Positions 33,169-46,784 of a stretch of 64,000 nt of DNA are shown here, piece by piece (within the stretch, counting starts at the first letter, position 1; every line of letters begins with the position of its first letter). This DNA is from Chlorocebus sabaeus (Eukaryota; Chordata; Mammalia; Primates; Cercopithecidae). The stretch lies in assembly GCF_047675955.1 (NCBI RefSeq), contig NC_132915.1, positions 50,172,026 through 50,236,025 of the forward strand. The letters are read 5' to 3'. The notes beneath the pieces are model-generated. The model was not told the DNA's origin and made no database searches. It saw only the letters and a program-made list of their open reading frames with translations. A program made the position numbers and the translations under genes.

Positions 33169-36100
33169 GTAGGTTTACACCTAAGTATTTTATTTCTGGA
33201 GGTGTTAATGCAAATGCTATTGTGTTTTTAATTTCAACTTCTATTTTTTCATTGCTGTCATATAGGAAAGCAATTGATTTTTGTATTGTAACCTTGTGTC
33301 TTGCAATTTTGCTATAAGTGCTTATGGGTTCCAGGAGTTTTTTGTCAACTTTTTGAGATTTTCTATATAGATACTCATGTTATCTGCAAGCAAAGACAAT
33401 TTTCTTTCTTTCTTCTCTTCAGCATACATTTTACTTTCTCTTTTTGTCTTATATCAGTAGAGAGGATTTCCAGGTATGATGTTGAAAAAGAATGGTGAGA
33501 GAGGACATCCTTGTCTTACTCCTGAGTTAGTGGGAATGCTTGTAGTTTCTCAAAATTGTGATGTTAGCTGTGGGTGTTTTGTAGATATTCTTATCAAGTT
33601 GAGGAAGTTCTTTATTTCTAGTTTACTGAGAGTTTTTATCATGAAAAACTGTTGGATTTTATCAAATGCTTTTTCTGCATGTATTGATACGATTATGTGA
33701 TTTTTCTTCTTTACCCTGTTGATATGCTGGAATAAACATTAATTGATTTTCTAATATTGATTTAGTCTTGTGTACCTCAAATCCATTTGGTTGTGGTGTA
33801 TAATTCTTTTTTACATTGTTAGATTTAATTTGCTTATATTTTGTTGAGACCTTTTACATTTATGTTCATAAGAAATATTGCTGTGAGATTTTCTATTCTT
33901 GTTAATACATTTGTCTGGTTTTAGTTTTAGGGTAATGCTGACCTCATATAATGAGTTAGGAAATGTTCTCTCTGCTTCTGCCTTCTGAAAGAGACTTGGG
34001 AATTGGCGTGATATCTTCCTTAAATGTTTGATAGAGTTCACCAGTGAACACATCTGGGACTGGTGCTTTCTGTGTTGGAAGGTTATTAATTGTCAATTCA
34101 GCTTCTTTAATAGATACAGGCCTATTCAAATAATATATCTGTTTTTCATGTGAGTTTTAGCAGATTGTGTCTTTCAGGGAATTGGCCCATTACATCTAGA
34201 TTATCAAATTTGTGGGCATAGAGTTATATATATTATTTCCTTATTATCCTTTCAGTCTCCAGAGAGTCTGTAGTGATATCCCATCTTTCACTGCTGATGT
34301 TAATTTCTAAATGTGTTAAATTTGTTAAGGTGTGTGTTATGGTTCTTTTAAATTTGTTAAGGTGTGTTTTGTGGTTCAGAATGTGGTCAATATTGGTGAA
34401 TGTTACATGTGAGCTTGAGAAGAATGTGTGTTCTGCTGTCATTGCATGAAATAGCCTGTAGATGTCAATTATATCCAGTTGATGGATGGTGTTTTTGCGT
34501 TCAACTATGTCCTTACTGGTTTTCTGCTTGTTGGATCTGTCCATTTCTGATAGAGAAGTGTTGAAGTCTCCTGAAGTCTCCAGCTATACGAGTGGATTAA
34601 TCTATTTCTTCTTGGAATTCTATCAGGTTTTGCCTTATATCTTTTGATGCTTCATTAATAGGTGCATACACTCTAAGGATTGTTATGTCTTCTTGGAGAA
34701 TTAACCCATTTAGTATGTAATGTCCCTCTTTATTTTTGACAGCTTTCCTTGTTGTCAAGTTTTCTCTGTCTGAAATTAATATAGGTCCTCCTGCTTTCTT
34801 TTGATTAATATTAGCATAGTGTCTTTTTCTATTTATTTACATTTTATCTGTATGTGTCTTTACATTAAAGTAGATTTCTTGTAGACAACATGTAGTTGGG
34901 TCTCGGTTTTTTATCTACTTTGACAATCTTAATTTGCTTCCAAAATGATTATTGATATATTTTGATTAATATCTTCTATATTTGTTACTTTTTTTTGTTT
35001 GTTGCTCATTTTCTTTGTTCTGCTTTTGTATTCTCTTTTTGTCCCTTTGGTTTCAATTGAACATTTTGTATGATTTTTTTCTCTTTTGTTAGCATATCAG
35101 TTATGTTTCTCTTTTTACTTTTTAAGTGGTGGCCATACAGTATGCAATATATATTTACAACTAATCTATGTCTACTTGAAAACAACACTATACCACTTCA
35201 CAGGTGGTGTAAATACTTTATAATAACAAATAATACTAATTTTGCCTCTCATTCCTTGTATCATTGCTATCATTCATTTCACTTATACATAAGCATATAT
35301 GATCATATACAAGACTACTATTATTATTTTTTAACAAGCTGTTATCTGTTAGATTAATTAAGAATAGGAAAATAAAAGCTTTTATTTCATGTTCACTTAT
35401 CCCTCCTCTGATGCCTTACTTTCTTTATCTAGATCTGAGCTTCTGATCTCTATAATGTGCTTACTACCTAAAAAAACTTTAAACATTTCCTGCAAGGGAA
35501 ATGTACGGGTAATAAATTTTCTCAATTTTTGCTTGTCTGAGCAAGGCTTTATTTCTCCTTTATTTTTGAAGGATCATTTTGTGGGGTACAGATTCCTAGG
35601 TTGGTCGTTTTGCTCTCTTAGCACTTTATTTCACTCTCTTCTCTTCTTGCTTGCATGTTTTCTGGTAGAAAGGTGGATATAAAACTTATCTTTGCTACTC
35701 TATAGGTAAGGTATCTTTCCCTCTGGCTTTTTTCAGAATTTAAAAAAATCATTGATTTTATGTAGTTTAAATACAATATCCACATACCTATAGGTTTTTG
35801 GCATTTATCCTACTTGGTGTTGTCTGAGCCTCCTATAACTGTGCTTTGATGTCTGACATTAATTTGGGAAAATCTCAAGATGATTTCAAATATTTCTTCG
35901 GTTTTTTTCTCCCTTATTTGTCTGGAATTCCTATTATGTGTATGTTATAACTTTTGTGGTTGTTCCACAGTTCTTAGATATTCTGTTTTATTTGCTTTAT
36001 TCTTTTTCCTCTTCACTTTTTAGTTTTAGAGGTTTCCATTGAGATATTCTCAATATCAGAGATTATCTCCTCAGTTGTGTCCAGTCTGTTAATAAGCGCA

Positions 36101-37232
36101 TTAAAAGCATTCTTCATTTCTGTTACCATGCTTTTCATCTCTAGCATTTATTTTTTGCGGGGGAATCTTTGATTTTTCTCTTTCTGCTTACATTGTTCAT
36201 TTGTTCTTACATATTGTCTCTATTATCTGTTATGGCCTTTACCACATTAATCACGGTTATTTTTAATTCAGAGTCTGTTAATTAATTCCAGCATCCCTGC
36301 CATATCCTTACTTGGTTCTGATAGTTGCTCTGTCTCTTTAAACTATGTATTTTACCTTTTAGTCTTCCTTGTAGTTGTCTCTTGATAACCAGACATACAT
36401 ATTAGGTAAAAGGAAATAAAGTAAATAGGTCTTTAGTAATGTAGCGGTAAGGTGGTTGAGGAGTAGAGTCATTCCATAACCCTATAATTAGGTCTCAATC
36501 TCATAGTGAGCCTAGAACTTTCACAAGTGTTTCCCAGGATTTGGATTTTTTTCTCTTTTTCACTTCCTTAAGTGGGATAGGATGGCTAGAATGGGCTAGA
36601 GTTGTCTATTTCCGTTCACCTACTTAGAAGGCTACAGGATCTTGGAGATGGGTATTTCTTTCCTCCAGGCTGGTCAGGTGCTGATAAAACTCTATTGGGT
36701 TAGGCTCTGTTGTATAGTTTCTTTTTTCTGATGGCAGACCTTGTTAAGAATAGAATGCTGTTATATTTCAAAATGTTTTTCCCCTCCCCCTGCTGTGATC
36801 ACAAGGTGAGTTTTTTTTTCTGATATTCACCATGAGAACTGATTGAGCTTCTGGAGCTAAAACCCATAGAGCTAAAACTCATAGAGCTTCTGGAGCTAAA
36901 ACCCTAAGACTGGGTCCACCTAGAGTTTTAAATTCTCAATCTTGTCCATTCTTAGCCTCCAGCCATTCATCAACTATCATTCAGGTTTTTCTGCCCCAGC
37001 ACTGGTTACTATGGTGGTTTCTGTCTGTGGGTTTCTGCTTTGGTAAGCTGTGATTGTCTCTGTAGCTGCCTGTCTGTCTCTCCAACTTTGAGAGCAGCAC
37101 TTTGCTCTGTGACCTCATTTTCTTTTACAGATCTCATAACAGTTGTTGGTTTCATAGTTTGTTTAGCTTTTTAGTTGTTGTTAAGATGGAATAGTGACTT
37201 CCAACCTCCTTACAGGCTGGACTAGAAACCTT
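31285..37232 (-). mobile_element. Near full-length L1M, antisense (about 5.9 kb)
   Basis: Follows an old L1 antisense from its 3' UTR ('tagagcagttttaggttcac', 31295) through ORF2 ('ccaactttgttcttcttcaa', 'gagagaggacatccttgtct', 'atcaaatttgtgggcataga', 'tgtcaattatatccagttga') to the 5' part ('gatcacaaggtgag', 'tgcctgtctgtctctccaac', 'acctccttacaggctggact'). A minus-strand frame at 34233-34544 still reads as ORF2 endonuclease-like sequence with TNIDHILNHK. The stop-rich frames show it is dead. A poly-T (32583-32605) and a TG/TA microsatellite (33130-33168) lie inside it. Confidence 0.85.
33130..33168. repeat. (TG)n(TA)n compound microsatellite
   Basis: About nine TG units followed by about ten TA units inside the antisense L1. 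The small open frame spanning it (V-C-V-C then Y-I-Y-I) is a repeat artefact. Confidence 0.95.
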
Positions 37233-39674
37233 CGCTTTCCATATTTTGAAGTGTATTTTGATTTGTGTTAATTGTTGATACTTCTTTAACTACATGGTTG
37301 CTAAACTAAGTAATTTTCAATGCTATGGAGAGCTAGCTGTTTAATGTAATCTGTGATAAATTTCCTTGGAAAGTATTATATCCTCTTATTTTTAAAAACT
37401 TTTGTATTTTTTTCTTTCTTTTCTTAAAGTGAAATTCTCCCATATTACTTTTAGAAGAATCATAGATCCAAGTTTGATTTGGGGTTGGCCTGACACACCA
37501 GGAGCAGTTCTGCAGAATGACAGTCTTGTTTAGGCTTCTCTAAAACTGAAGTGGCCTCTCTCTTTGCTCCTTTTTACAGGGGACAAGCAGCGGTCATTTC
37601 AGATCAGCTAGGGCTTCTCCAAGCTCAAGTGGCTATCCTCTTTTCTTCTGATGTATACCTACTTCTCATCCTGAGGTTAACTTGGCTCCTGTTGCAGAGG
37701 AAGCTGAAGGTGAATGACAGTTTCCTTCCCTGAAATTTGCTGCCAGTCTTGTTATCCTTGGCGTTTCTAACTCTGACATGACACTTTCACCTAAATTGGC
37801 TGATGCTGATTTGTCCCTGGATGAGAATGGCAGTCTGGCTTCATTATTTTCTCCATTCTTGTGCACATGCAAATTTGCCTGTTTCTGCTGCTGCTACCCA
37901 ACCATATTTCTGCCTCAGCATTAGGTAATGAGTTCTCTTTTCATTTTTATTTCAGAGAAAACTTTTTCAGACCTATTGGCAGCTGTATTATAAATAAAAG
38001 TTTTAGTTCTACATTCTTTCTTCTTTTTTACAAGTGATAATCATTTGATTCTTTTTACCTAATAAATTAATTTTGTTTTCCTGCCTCCTTTAAATTTTTC
38101 CCTAGAAAAGTACATATGCTGTAACCAATCATTTAAAATATAAGAAGTGTATTTGCCTTTTTCTTTCAGTGTCGTCTTTATTTTAAAAAACATATTTGGT
38201 ATGAAGTAGAAGGAATAATGTTAGCATCTGGCCAATATGAAACAATTAGATGAACATTGTGAATAATAGTGGAGAGAAGTGGTATCTGTGCTTCTTACAC
38301 ATTCCCCCTAGAAAACACTGTGAAAAGTATGGTTTGCTATATTTTAGATACTCCATAATTACCATGTGGATGTGAGTTGTTATGGTAACTGGGTTTCTCC
38401 CCTTCTATTAAATAACAGAATAAATGGTTACTTGAAATGTGACTGAATTGTCAGCTTTCATGCTAATGTTATCCTGATTGCAAACAGTGGAGAGGTAGGA
38501 GAGAAGGAGGGAGAGAGGGAAGGAAGGAGGAAACGTTGGGGAGAGAATATTAAATTTCCAGAAAACACCTGGAAAGAGATGATTGTCATTTTACTTTAAA
38601 AAGTGTCCTCCCTTCTCTTCTTGTCACTATCTGTCAGAGGAACAGGTCTAACAGTAATTTTGTCCCAACAAGATTACTCTCGATGGAATACTGAAGCCCA
38701 TTATTTCTTGTATATAAATAATGGGATATTGAGTGGCTTTTGGGGTCTCTAATACCAGTTGCAAATGGTTTTTCTTCTGGGAATGTGGAAACAATGTGTG
38801 TGTGTGTGTCAGTGTCATAAAGCTAAATGTGGTGGTTCAGTATTCATCTGTGTGTCTGTGTAGCAGTTGAAGTTAAATACTTTTATTTTGATAATAATGT
38901 TTACATATGGCAAGCATGAAAAATGCCTTTATAAGATCGGGGTCTTAAAATTAATAGCAAATACTTAGTTTACTTGTCAGTTTTTACATGCTACTCTTCC
39001 AATCCCATTCTAGTTTGACAATCAAAGAACGCCATCAAAGTTCATTACCTGATTTATAGTATTTAATGAAGGGCTCTTATAATGGGTATTTTCTTGTAGA
39101 TGGAATAATCATATTCATTAAGATCACTCAAGAGGCGGAATGCAATACCAAATTTTTGTACAAAGTATTCTGAACTGTAAATTAACTAATTAGATGGATA
39201 TGTAGTCCCTTGTAGTAAAACATGTATGAGGAAACATGATTACCTTTTCATTTTCTCTCCCATCATTCCCCTACAATTGCGAATTATGTGTCTAAGCAGA
39301 ACATTTCCTGTTGCGATAGTATTTCAAGTATACTTAATTAAAGCTTACATCATACAGATTTAAAAGTTTACAGAATTTCAATATATAAAAATTATAATAT
39401 CTGCTTTAAAATTTTACCATGTCATTCAATATGTTTTTATCTGGAATTAAACCTTTCCTGGCTAGAACATTTTAGACTTGCTTTTGTAAAATCTCAAAAA
39501 ACTAGCTTCTCAACAACTCTGTGTCTATTTAAAATAAGTTTTAAATGTTGTGTTTCCAGAATGATTAAAACTTGAACACCACAATTTTCTGCAAATACTT
39601 GCTTGTGATAGTATGATTTTCACATAACAAGAATTTGTCTTAAAGAGAATGCTACGTATTTAATTCTGTTAAAC

Positions 39675-40515
39675 TCAGCAGGTACTTAATTGAACACTTA
39701 TGTGCGAGACACTGTTATGGGTACCATGGGAGGGATTCCAGCATGAATAGAACATGACCTCTGCTCCTTAGGATTGTATGAGATTAAGATCTAAAGACAG
39801 AATCTGTGGAGTGTTGTGGGAGAGGCACATATGTACTGGAAATATGGAGATGAGAAAAATTATTTTGGTAAGTAGAAATGAGAGGAAAATGGGTCATTCA
39901 AGGCAGAGGAAGCAGTGAGTGCAAAGATCCTGTAAAGTATAAGACAAGCTTGGGAACCGGTTCATAATTCAATGCAGCCAGAATATAGGTTTTATAAAAG
40001 AGAGGAGCAAGACATCAGGTGGAGAAATTGGTTGAAGGTCTTGGCCAGCAGTTATTTCTTAAAGTAATTCTAAAAGACTTTGAACATTATACAAAAGAGT
40101 TTGGACTTTATTCTTTAATGAGCCATCAAAGGTTTTGGAAAGTTCTGAGTTAATGTATTAATAGTAAGAGCAGCACCATTGGGGATGTGTTAGGACAAAG
40201 AAAGATTTTAAGCTGTTAAGAGATCAGTTACTAGATCATGTTAATCTAGGCAGGAATCAGATAGGACTAAACCAAATAAAGGAAAAAGTTGGAACATATA
40301 TATTAAGTATTTCAGAAGTAGACTCAAGAATTGAATCTCAAGGCAAGGGAGACTCCCAAGATAAATCAGAAATTTCAAACCTGGGTAACTGGAACATCGA
40401 TAGATAATATTTGACGGGAACAGGAAAGATAAGAGGAAGGGTGCATTTTGAATGATGATGACAAAGAAGGGTGCAAAGTCTAATAGATGGTGAGAGGTGA
40501 AAGTTTGAGAAGTAC
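39675..40515 (-). mobile_element. L2 LINE fragment, antisense
   Basis: 'gaacacttatgtgcgagaca', 'gacctctgctccttaggatt', 'gaggaagcagtgagtgcaaa', 'aaagagtttggactttattc' and 'ctaggcaggaatcagatagg' follow antisense L2 from its 3' UTR inward. Confidence 0.7.
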
Positions 40516-40544
40516 ATGTTCTAAAACTTGTGATTTTTTTAAAC

Positions 40545-40755
40545 TAGGTATTTTAAATTCTATTTTTATTTGGGTATAATATGAATACACTAGAGTTCTC
40601 CCATTTTACTGTCTAGTTCTATGATTTTTGGTAAATGCACACATTCCTCCAACCAGCACTATGGTCAAGATGAGAGTAGTTCTACCACCCTCAGACATTT
40701 CCCCGTGCTCCTTTGTAGTCAGCCCCTTTCACCACCTCCATCTCCTGACAACCTC
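40545..40755 (-). mobile_element. L1M fragment, antisense
   Basis: 'tttttatttgggtataatat', 'gtaaatgcacacattcctcc' and 'cctttgtagtcagcccctttc' shape match the antisense 3' end of old L1M. Confidence 0.6.
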
Positions 40756-41311
40756 AAATGACTAAGAGGACTGAACTCCAGGTCCTAGCCTATCCTCACT
40801 TCATCGGGACAAATTTTGCTTCAGCTTTTTGTCTTATATATTGGCATTTTACTTTATATTGAATTTGGGGATAGGGTAGAAGAATTACATAGTTAAATGT
40901 TTGAAAATCATCATTCTTCTGTGTTACTGATAAAGCTCTTTCTGAGCTGCCTTTATCTCTTTCCTGGATTGTTGATATGGCCTCTGAGTAGGTTTTCTTG
41001 TGTTGACCTTTGCTATCTTTAGTCTATTTTCAACAGAGCAGTCAGCATTGTCCTTTTACAATATAAATTAGATCATGTAATTCTTTTTCTCAAAAACTTA
41101 TAATGGTCCTCTCTTCAGTAAGAATAAAAGCAAGTCCTGAACAGTGCCCTAGAAGGCCGTGAATTCTCTGGGTCCCCATTAATTCTTGAACTTTTTCTCT
41201 TTCTACTCTGCATTTTGCTCATTTTGTCTGTTGTATTTAGACTGGCCTCTTTTCTGTTTCTCAAACAGGTCAGTTGTGTGCTTGCCCAGGACCTTTGCCT
41301 TACCATTATCT

Positions 41312-41965
41312 TTAAATTGAGGTGTCATTCACATAACATAAAACCATTTTAAAGTGTGCAATTCACTGGCATTTAGTACATATACAATGTTGTACAACTG
41401 TCACCTCTATTTGGAAATGTTAGTTCCGAAACATTTCATCTCTTCCAAATGAGACCATGTCCCCATGAAGCATCCACTTTCTATTCCCTCCTCCTTTCTT
41501 CCTGTCTCCCTTCCCCTCTCCCCCTGGCAGCTACTAATCTACCTTCTGTCTCTATGGCTTTACCTATTCTGGATATTTCATATAAGTGACGTCATATAAC
41601 ACATAACCATTTGTTCCTGATTTCTTTCACTTTGGCATAATGTTTTCAAGGTTCAGCCATAGTGTATCAGTACTTCATTCTTTTTATGACCAAATAATAT
41701 TTCATTATATACATATTGCATATTTTATTCTTCTAGTTTTCCATTGATGGACATTTGGATTGTTTCTACCTTTTGGCTATTGTGAAAGTGCTGCTATGAA
41801 CACTGATGTACATGGATTTGTTTGAATACCTGTTTTCAGTTGTTTTGGGTATATACCTAGGTGTGGAATTGCTCAGTCATATGGTATTTCTATGTTTAGC
41901 TTTCTGAGGAACCACTAAAGTGTTTTCCATACCAGCTGAACCATTTTTTATTCCCACTAGCACTT
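41312..41965 (-). mobile_element. L1M fragment, antisense
   Basis: 'aattgaggtgtcattcacat', 'ttaaagtgtgcaattcactg', 'accttctgtctctatggctt', 'tgatttctttcactttggca', 'ggtatatacctaggtgtgga' and 'ctgaggaaccactaaagtgt' in the antisense L1M order. Diverged. Confidence 0.82.
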
Positions 41966-43893
41966 ACTTTTGTCTTTACATCCTCACGTCCTCCCAGTTT
42001 TTGCCCATACTTTACCTTCTCTACAAGATCTACTCTAACCACCCTATTTAGCTCTGTAACCTTCTCCTATCCCTGCCCTCACCTCATTAGCATTCTTCCC
42101 TCCCTTGTATATATTCCTATTGTGATCTCTTCTTTGGGCACATGTGTAATGTTTCATTATAACTCACTGCCTCTTACGCATTGAAACTTGACTTTTACTC
42201 TTCCCTAAGCCATAGGACCGTGCATCTCAATTCTCCATCAGATAGCTGTCATTGCAAGAGTATGTGTAGTTACTTATATAAAAAAAAAATTCCACACATT
42301 CATTAAAACTGAGTGATACAGTGGTCGAGAACCCTACTTTATCATCTGCTGAATAACTAGGTTGCAACTTCATGATTTGAACTTATTTTGTTGGTTGGAT
42401 TTTTTTCAAAGGCTTCTCACAAGTGTAGCAAATTGGACATAATTGTCATACTTTATAAATGCTAATTGAATTTATTTTTCACCCTGGTAACATTAACCTA
42501 AAATATAGGTGATATGGATTACTATACAGTATATTAAATTGAAATAGCATTCAAAAATATGTTTTTGTTAAAAATGGTCAGGGGAGTCCTTTTAGCTTGT
42601 GACACAATGGCACTTTAAGGGCATGACTTTCTTCAAGCTGTTTCTCTAAAGTCTCTCTTCATTAAGAGAAAAAGCAAAAGCAAGAAAATGCATTTTTAAA
42701 GAGATTTGTGCACAGCTGACTCCATAGAACACTAAAACTAGGGTATAATCCCATAAAACATGGGGAGTTCAGGCTGGCGTCTAGGCTGAAGCATTCTACT
42801 GTGCTCCTGTACCCACCTTCAGCTATGGTTGAAGCAGCAGGAAGAGGATTAGCTTTAACCTTGAGTTTATAACCTCCTTTTAAATAGGTTTCCTGGCATG
42901 AATGTTTTCATGTTTAGAGGCTGAACATTTGATTTGCTCATTTCCATTTACATTTTTTCCATAATCCTTTCCTTTTTAAAACTCAAGTTTAAAAAGCAAT
43001 TGTGAGACCATTGTCTTCCCCGCAAATTGCTCTTTTGCCAATTTGCTGAGGCTAAGGGTATTCTCAGTAATACAATGATTCTGTGGGTTATTTGGCAAAA
43101 ATTTAAAAATATTTTAAGCTTGTAAAGTAAGAGAGAAACGTTTTGGTTGTGGTGATTGAGTATTGTTTCTGTTAAATCCAGGTGTCAAAATAGGACTTGA
43201 AGATAATTATTATATTTTATGAAAAGGGAACAGAACTGATAGGAAAAAAGTTAAAGAAAACTGGCCACATTTTGGAGATAAAGAGCAGAGCCAAAACCTG
43301 ATCAACGCCTCCCCAACTGGAAATAGAACCTAGGTTGTAGTTTGCCACCTGAATAACAGGAGAAGAAGCAGGAGCTGGAGGACTCATTCCTTCAAGGATT
43401 TTTGTTGACTTGTTGACAAGGCTCCCCTCACCCTGCTCATTGTAGTACTTATTCAGGAAAAGTCCTGTCTTTATAATTACTTTTAAGTTCATTTCATGGC
43501 TGAGTATCTGTTTCATACTGTATGAGATCAATTTTTTAAAAACCGCAATGCCATTAGAAGTAATAGATAGCAGTCGGAATTAATCTCTTTGTTTTCTTTA
43601 TTCCCATGGATTCTTCCTATTTGTGTCCATTTCTGGGTCTCTCACTGGTGGAAAAGTCTCTGCAGACACAGATAATCTTCTCATCTTTCCACAGTACCTT
43701 GTATATAGTAGGACCTCGCTAAGACTGGGATTAAAGAACATACTAGAGGCCGTGGGAACCAACTGTATTCAGAGAGACTATTATCTTCTTATCTTCCCTG
43801 TCACAAGGCACTGGAGAATATTAATCCTTATAATACAATAAAATATCATTAAACAGTAGTTATCATGATTCTGGTGTAATGACATACAGATTT

Positions 43894-43895
<2 letters not shown>

Positions 43896-43925
<30 letters not shown>
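43896..43925. repeat. (CT)n microsatellite ending in AG
   Basis: About 14 CT units directly followed by CTAG|TCTG, so that the tract looks like a polypyrimidine tract with an acceptor dinucleotide. It is 811 bp upstream of the real acceptor at 44736. Confidence 0.95.
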
Positions 43926-44736
43926 GTCTGTAGGACACAGACTAAAGTTTTAGTTGTTTGACTTTTGATGTGTTACAGGAATCTTGAAATATGATGCACT
44001 GTGACTGTTTTTCTTGATTGATCTTTCTTTAACAGAAGCAGACCTTGGGAAGATTTGTTGCAAGAGAGCCGTGTACTAATAGGTAGAAACAGAAATGACT
44101 ATGAAAACCAGATGTTTTGTCTGGGCTTCTATTGAGAAACAGGGTTTCCATGTTGGCATATATAATTTTTCTCTTGTTTACCCACACTGATTAAAGGCCA
44201 TTGATCTAGTGGTGTGCACAATTGCTGTGTGCAGTACTCATTTGCATGCTCTTACCACTGTGGTTTCTATACAACATGATATTTCTGTTGGCAATATAAG
44301 TTTATTACTTCAGAATGGTCATATTGGAAATCCAGGATATGAGCAATATTTATTTTTATTTAAAATTACTAGGGGGATTTGTTAGACAATGCCTAGTTTC
44401 CTGACATTGGCAAGAGGCCTTGAAATTAGGGTTTCCCCCTAATTTTCAAGGGTAGATTTGTATTACATGTACATTTTAACTTGTTATTATTGTAGGATTT
44501 TATTTGCTTCGATTTACAAAATTCTATGCTTACTCTATTTTGTCTTCACAAGACTCTAAACTCTTCTCCTTAGGAATATCCAAAAGATATTATTTGTGGT
44601 TCTGATCCTAGACTGATTTGGTTTGTTTTCAGAATCTAAACCACTTAAAGAAAAGAAAGAACTGATGATACAGTTATAATTTTATTCTGTTTTAATACTG
44701 TGTAGTCTAACATGCTGTGGTACATTTTTCCCACAG

Positions 44737-44829
44737 GTTCATATCCAGCTTTCAGAGTGGCACCGTGCGATTTTTCTTCCACAGGCCTGGCTTGCATACA
44801 TGAGTCGAGCTTATCATGCCATTTTACAG
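44737..44829 (+). CDS. FOCAD: FOCAD internal exon W7 (93 bp, 31 codons, phase 0-0)
   Basis: Acceptor TTTTTCCCACAG, donor CAG|GTAATG. Encodes VHIQLSEWHRAIFLPQAWLA then YMSRAYHAILQ, rich in Trp and aromatic residues as in buried helix faces. Phase 0 at both ends. It is separated from the preceding exon by nearly 21 kb, yet the join VHE|VHIQ is in phase. Confidence 0.93.
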
Positions 44830-44978
44830 GTAATGAAACCACAGGATAGGTTTGCTTTGGCGAAATGTCTCCTTATCTCACGTTTTACTGGAAATGTGTA
44901 TTTAATATAAAAGCTGTTGGAAAAACAGCACTACCAAAAATGTAATGGTTGTTTTTGCTCATAAAAGAATGTGAGGCA

Positions 44979-45004
44979 TATATATATATATATATATATA
45001 TATA
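44979..45004. repeat. (TA)n microsatellite
   Basis: About 13 TA units, 150 bp downstream of a splice donor. Likely polymorphic. Confidence 0.95.
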
Positions 45005-45044
45005 GCATTGCTGCACTTAAAATTAAACATCGATGCCCCCCAAA

Positions 45045-45650
45045 TCCGTGTCTCCCATCCAGAACTCCCTCCTGAGCGCCACTCTCCTCCATCCTGCTGC
45101 CTTCTGGACATCCTGGCTTGGCTGCCCCACAGCACCTGACTTGAGTGCATCCCAAACTGAGCTCATCGTCTTCCATTATACCAGTACTTCCTCAAGCTGG
45201 ACTTGCTTACATCTCCAGCCTGATCTCTTAAACCTTCCCCCAGATTTTTATGTTTCAGTCTTGTTAAATTTCTTTGTTTTCCTAAACTCAGTATGTCTTT
45301 CCTAACCTCTTAGCTTTTACACACACTATTCTTTCTGTCTCTGACCCTGCCATTCCCTCTTTACCCACCTAATTTCTACTTGTTCTTTACCTACCCAATT
45401 TCTACTTGTTCTCTAGATCAATTTATCTGGTCAGGCACTGTGTGCCTTACTTCCCTCCCCTTGGATTATATGCCCTTCTTGTGTACTTGCTTAGTTTCTG
45501 AGCTTCCCTTTTTGAAGCCCTTATCATGTTAGTTATTTGGCGAGGACCCCCAGTTGTCTCTATGCTCCTAAGGGCAGGAGGTCTGTTGTCTCTGGCCCTG
45601 ACATAAGTGTCTAGACATACTAGGTGCTCATTAAATGAATGAGATATTCT
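45045..45650 (+). mobile_element. L2 LINE 3' region, sense
   Basis: Pyrimidine-rich L2 3'-UTR type text ('cttctggacatcctggcttg', 'ctgagctcatcgtcttccat', 'tgaccctgccattccctctt') ending in the L2 tail 'ctaggtgctcattaaatgaa'. A minus-strand frame across it has no support. Confidence 0.75.
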
Positions 45651-46784
45651 CAATTTGAGTTTATTTGATCCAATAATATTATAAGTTATAGTTTGTTAAT
45701 TTTTAAAATTAGAAATAATTTTTAATCAGTTGGGGAATATACAGTTAACAATATAAGAAAACAACTAGCTTAATTGTTTTTCCTAGCTTAAAATTGATTA
45801 TTAAGGATAATAGGAAAAATCCGATGCTACTTAAGTAATTTATGTCCCAGAATAAGATTTCCATGGAGGGTTAGAAGTGCGGTATTGTGGTTAGAGATAA
45901 CAGCTCTCCTATAAAATGAGGTGAGGGAGTGAGGGGGGCATAGGATAGGTTGAGATGAATGACTGTCTGGGCAATGGTGTTCTAATCGCAAAACCTTTTT
46001 GCAACCCATCTTATGGATCCTAGAACTCGTAAAACACTAATGTATCTTCAGAGATTCTGATTCATTAGAAGTGAATAGGGGACCAGGAATCTCCGTGTTC
46101 TACAAGCTGCCAGGTGATTTAAATCCACATAGTCTACCAGCCAAACTTTGAGCAAACGGTTTTAGAAGATCCTCTAAATGTACTATAATCTGCATTTTAA
46201 AGATGTTCCTTTGGAATCATCGTTTTCTTTTGCTTATTGTTTCCTTACTCAATTTTTATCTTCAGCAGCATCTGGGCACCCAGCATGTTTTGGATAAATG
46301 CATGAGTGAATGAATGAATGACTCACGTCTCTATATTTCTTTAACAGCCAATTACAGTTTTTAGTCAGGAAGCATGAGATTGCAAGTCAGAGTATGCACT
46401 TTTTCTCACATTCATTTTTCCCCAAGTAATGTTGAGTTTTTTCTTCACCAAACTATGGAACATGTTTTATTGGGGAGGTCCCAAGCTGGGTGTGTGGGAC
46501 ACTGAGGGCACTCCTTCCTCACAATGAGCTCCCAGTCCACTGGGGGAGGCTAACATGCCCAATAGCAATTCCAGTACAATATCTTTGGTACATTAATAAA
46601 GGATGTTCAAAATGCTATGGGCACCTGGAGAAAGGGATGAAGAGCTCCTCCTCCTGCAGAATGAACTGAGAATTCTATTTAGCTCTTAGTGTAAGAGGCT
46701 AAATTGAATAGGATTATAGTATAATTCTGCAGATGACTTGCAATTGATTAAAAAAAAAAGCCGTGATTTTTTTTTAATAACGGC

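Larger units (their letters stand above)
23816..44736 (+). other. FOCAD: FOCAD intron W6-W7 (20.9 kb)
   Basis: The longest complete intron here. 23816-24780 unique AT-rich; a 34-nt poly-T at 24787; 24821-25450 unrecognised; MIR, Alus and L1 copies from 25455 to 28590; Tigger1 28590-30966; near full-length L1 31285-37232; 37235-39670 unrecognised, with a TG run near 38797; L2 39675-40515; L1 pieces 40545-41965; an L2-like stretch near 42000-42140; 42150-43890 unrecognised; CT repeat at 43896; acceptor TTTTTCCCACAG. Confidence 0.75.

Noticed and set aside
34233..34544. 103-codon minus-strand frame
   Set aside because: A remnant of L1 ORF2 endonuclease within the antisense L1M, not an independent gene.
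43217..43531. 104-codon minus-strand frame in a repeat-poor segment
   Set aside because: No recognisable domain, no Kozak-like or regulatory support, composition like surrounding intron; considered chance.
44931..45176. Overlapping minus-strand frames with Tyr-Ile repeats
   Set aside because: The Tyr-Ile repeat is the TA microsatellite and the rest is antisense L2 sequence.
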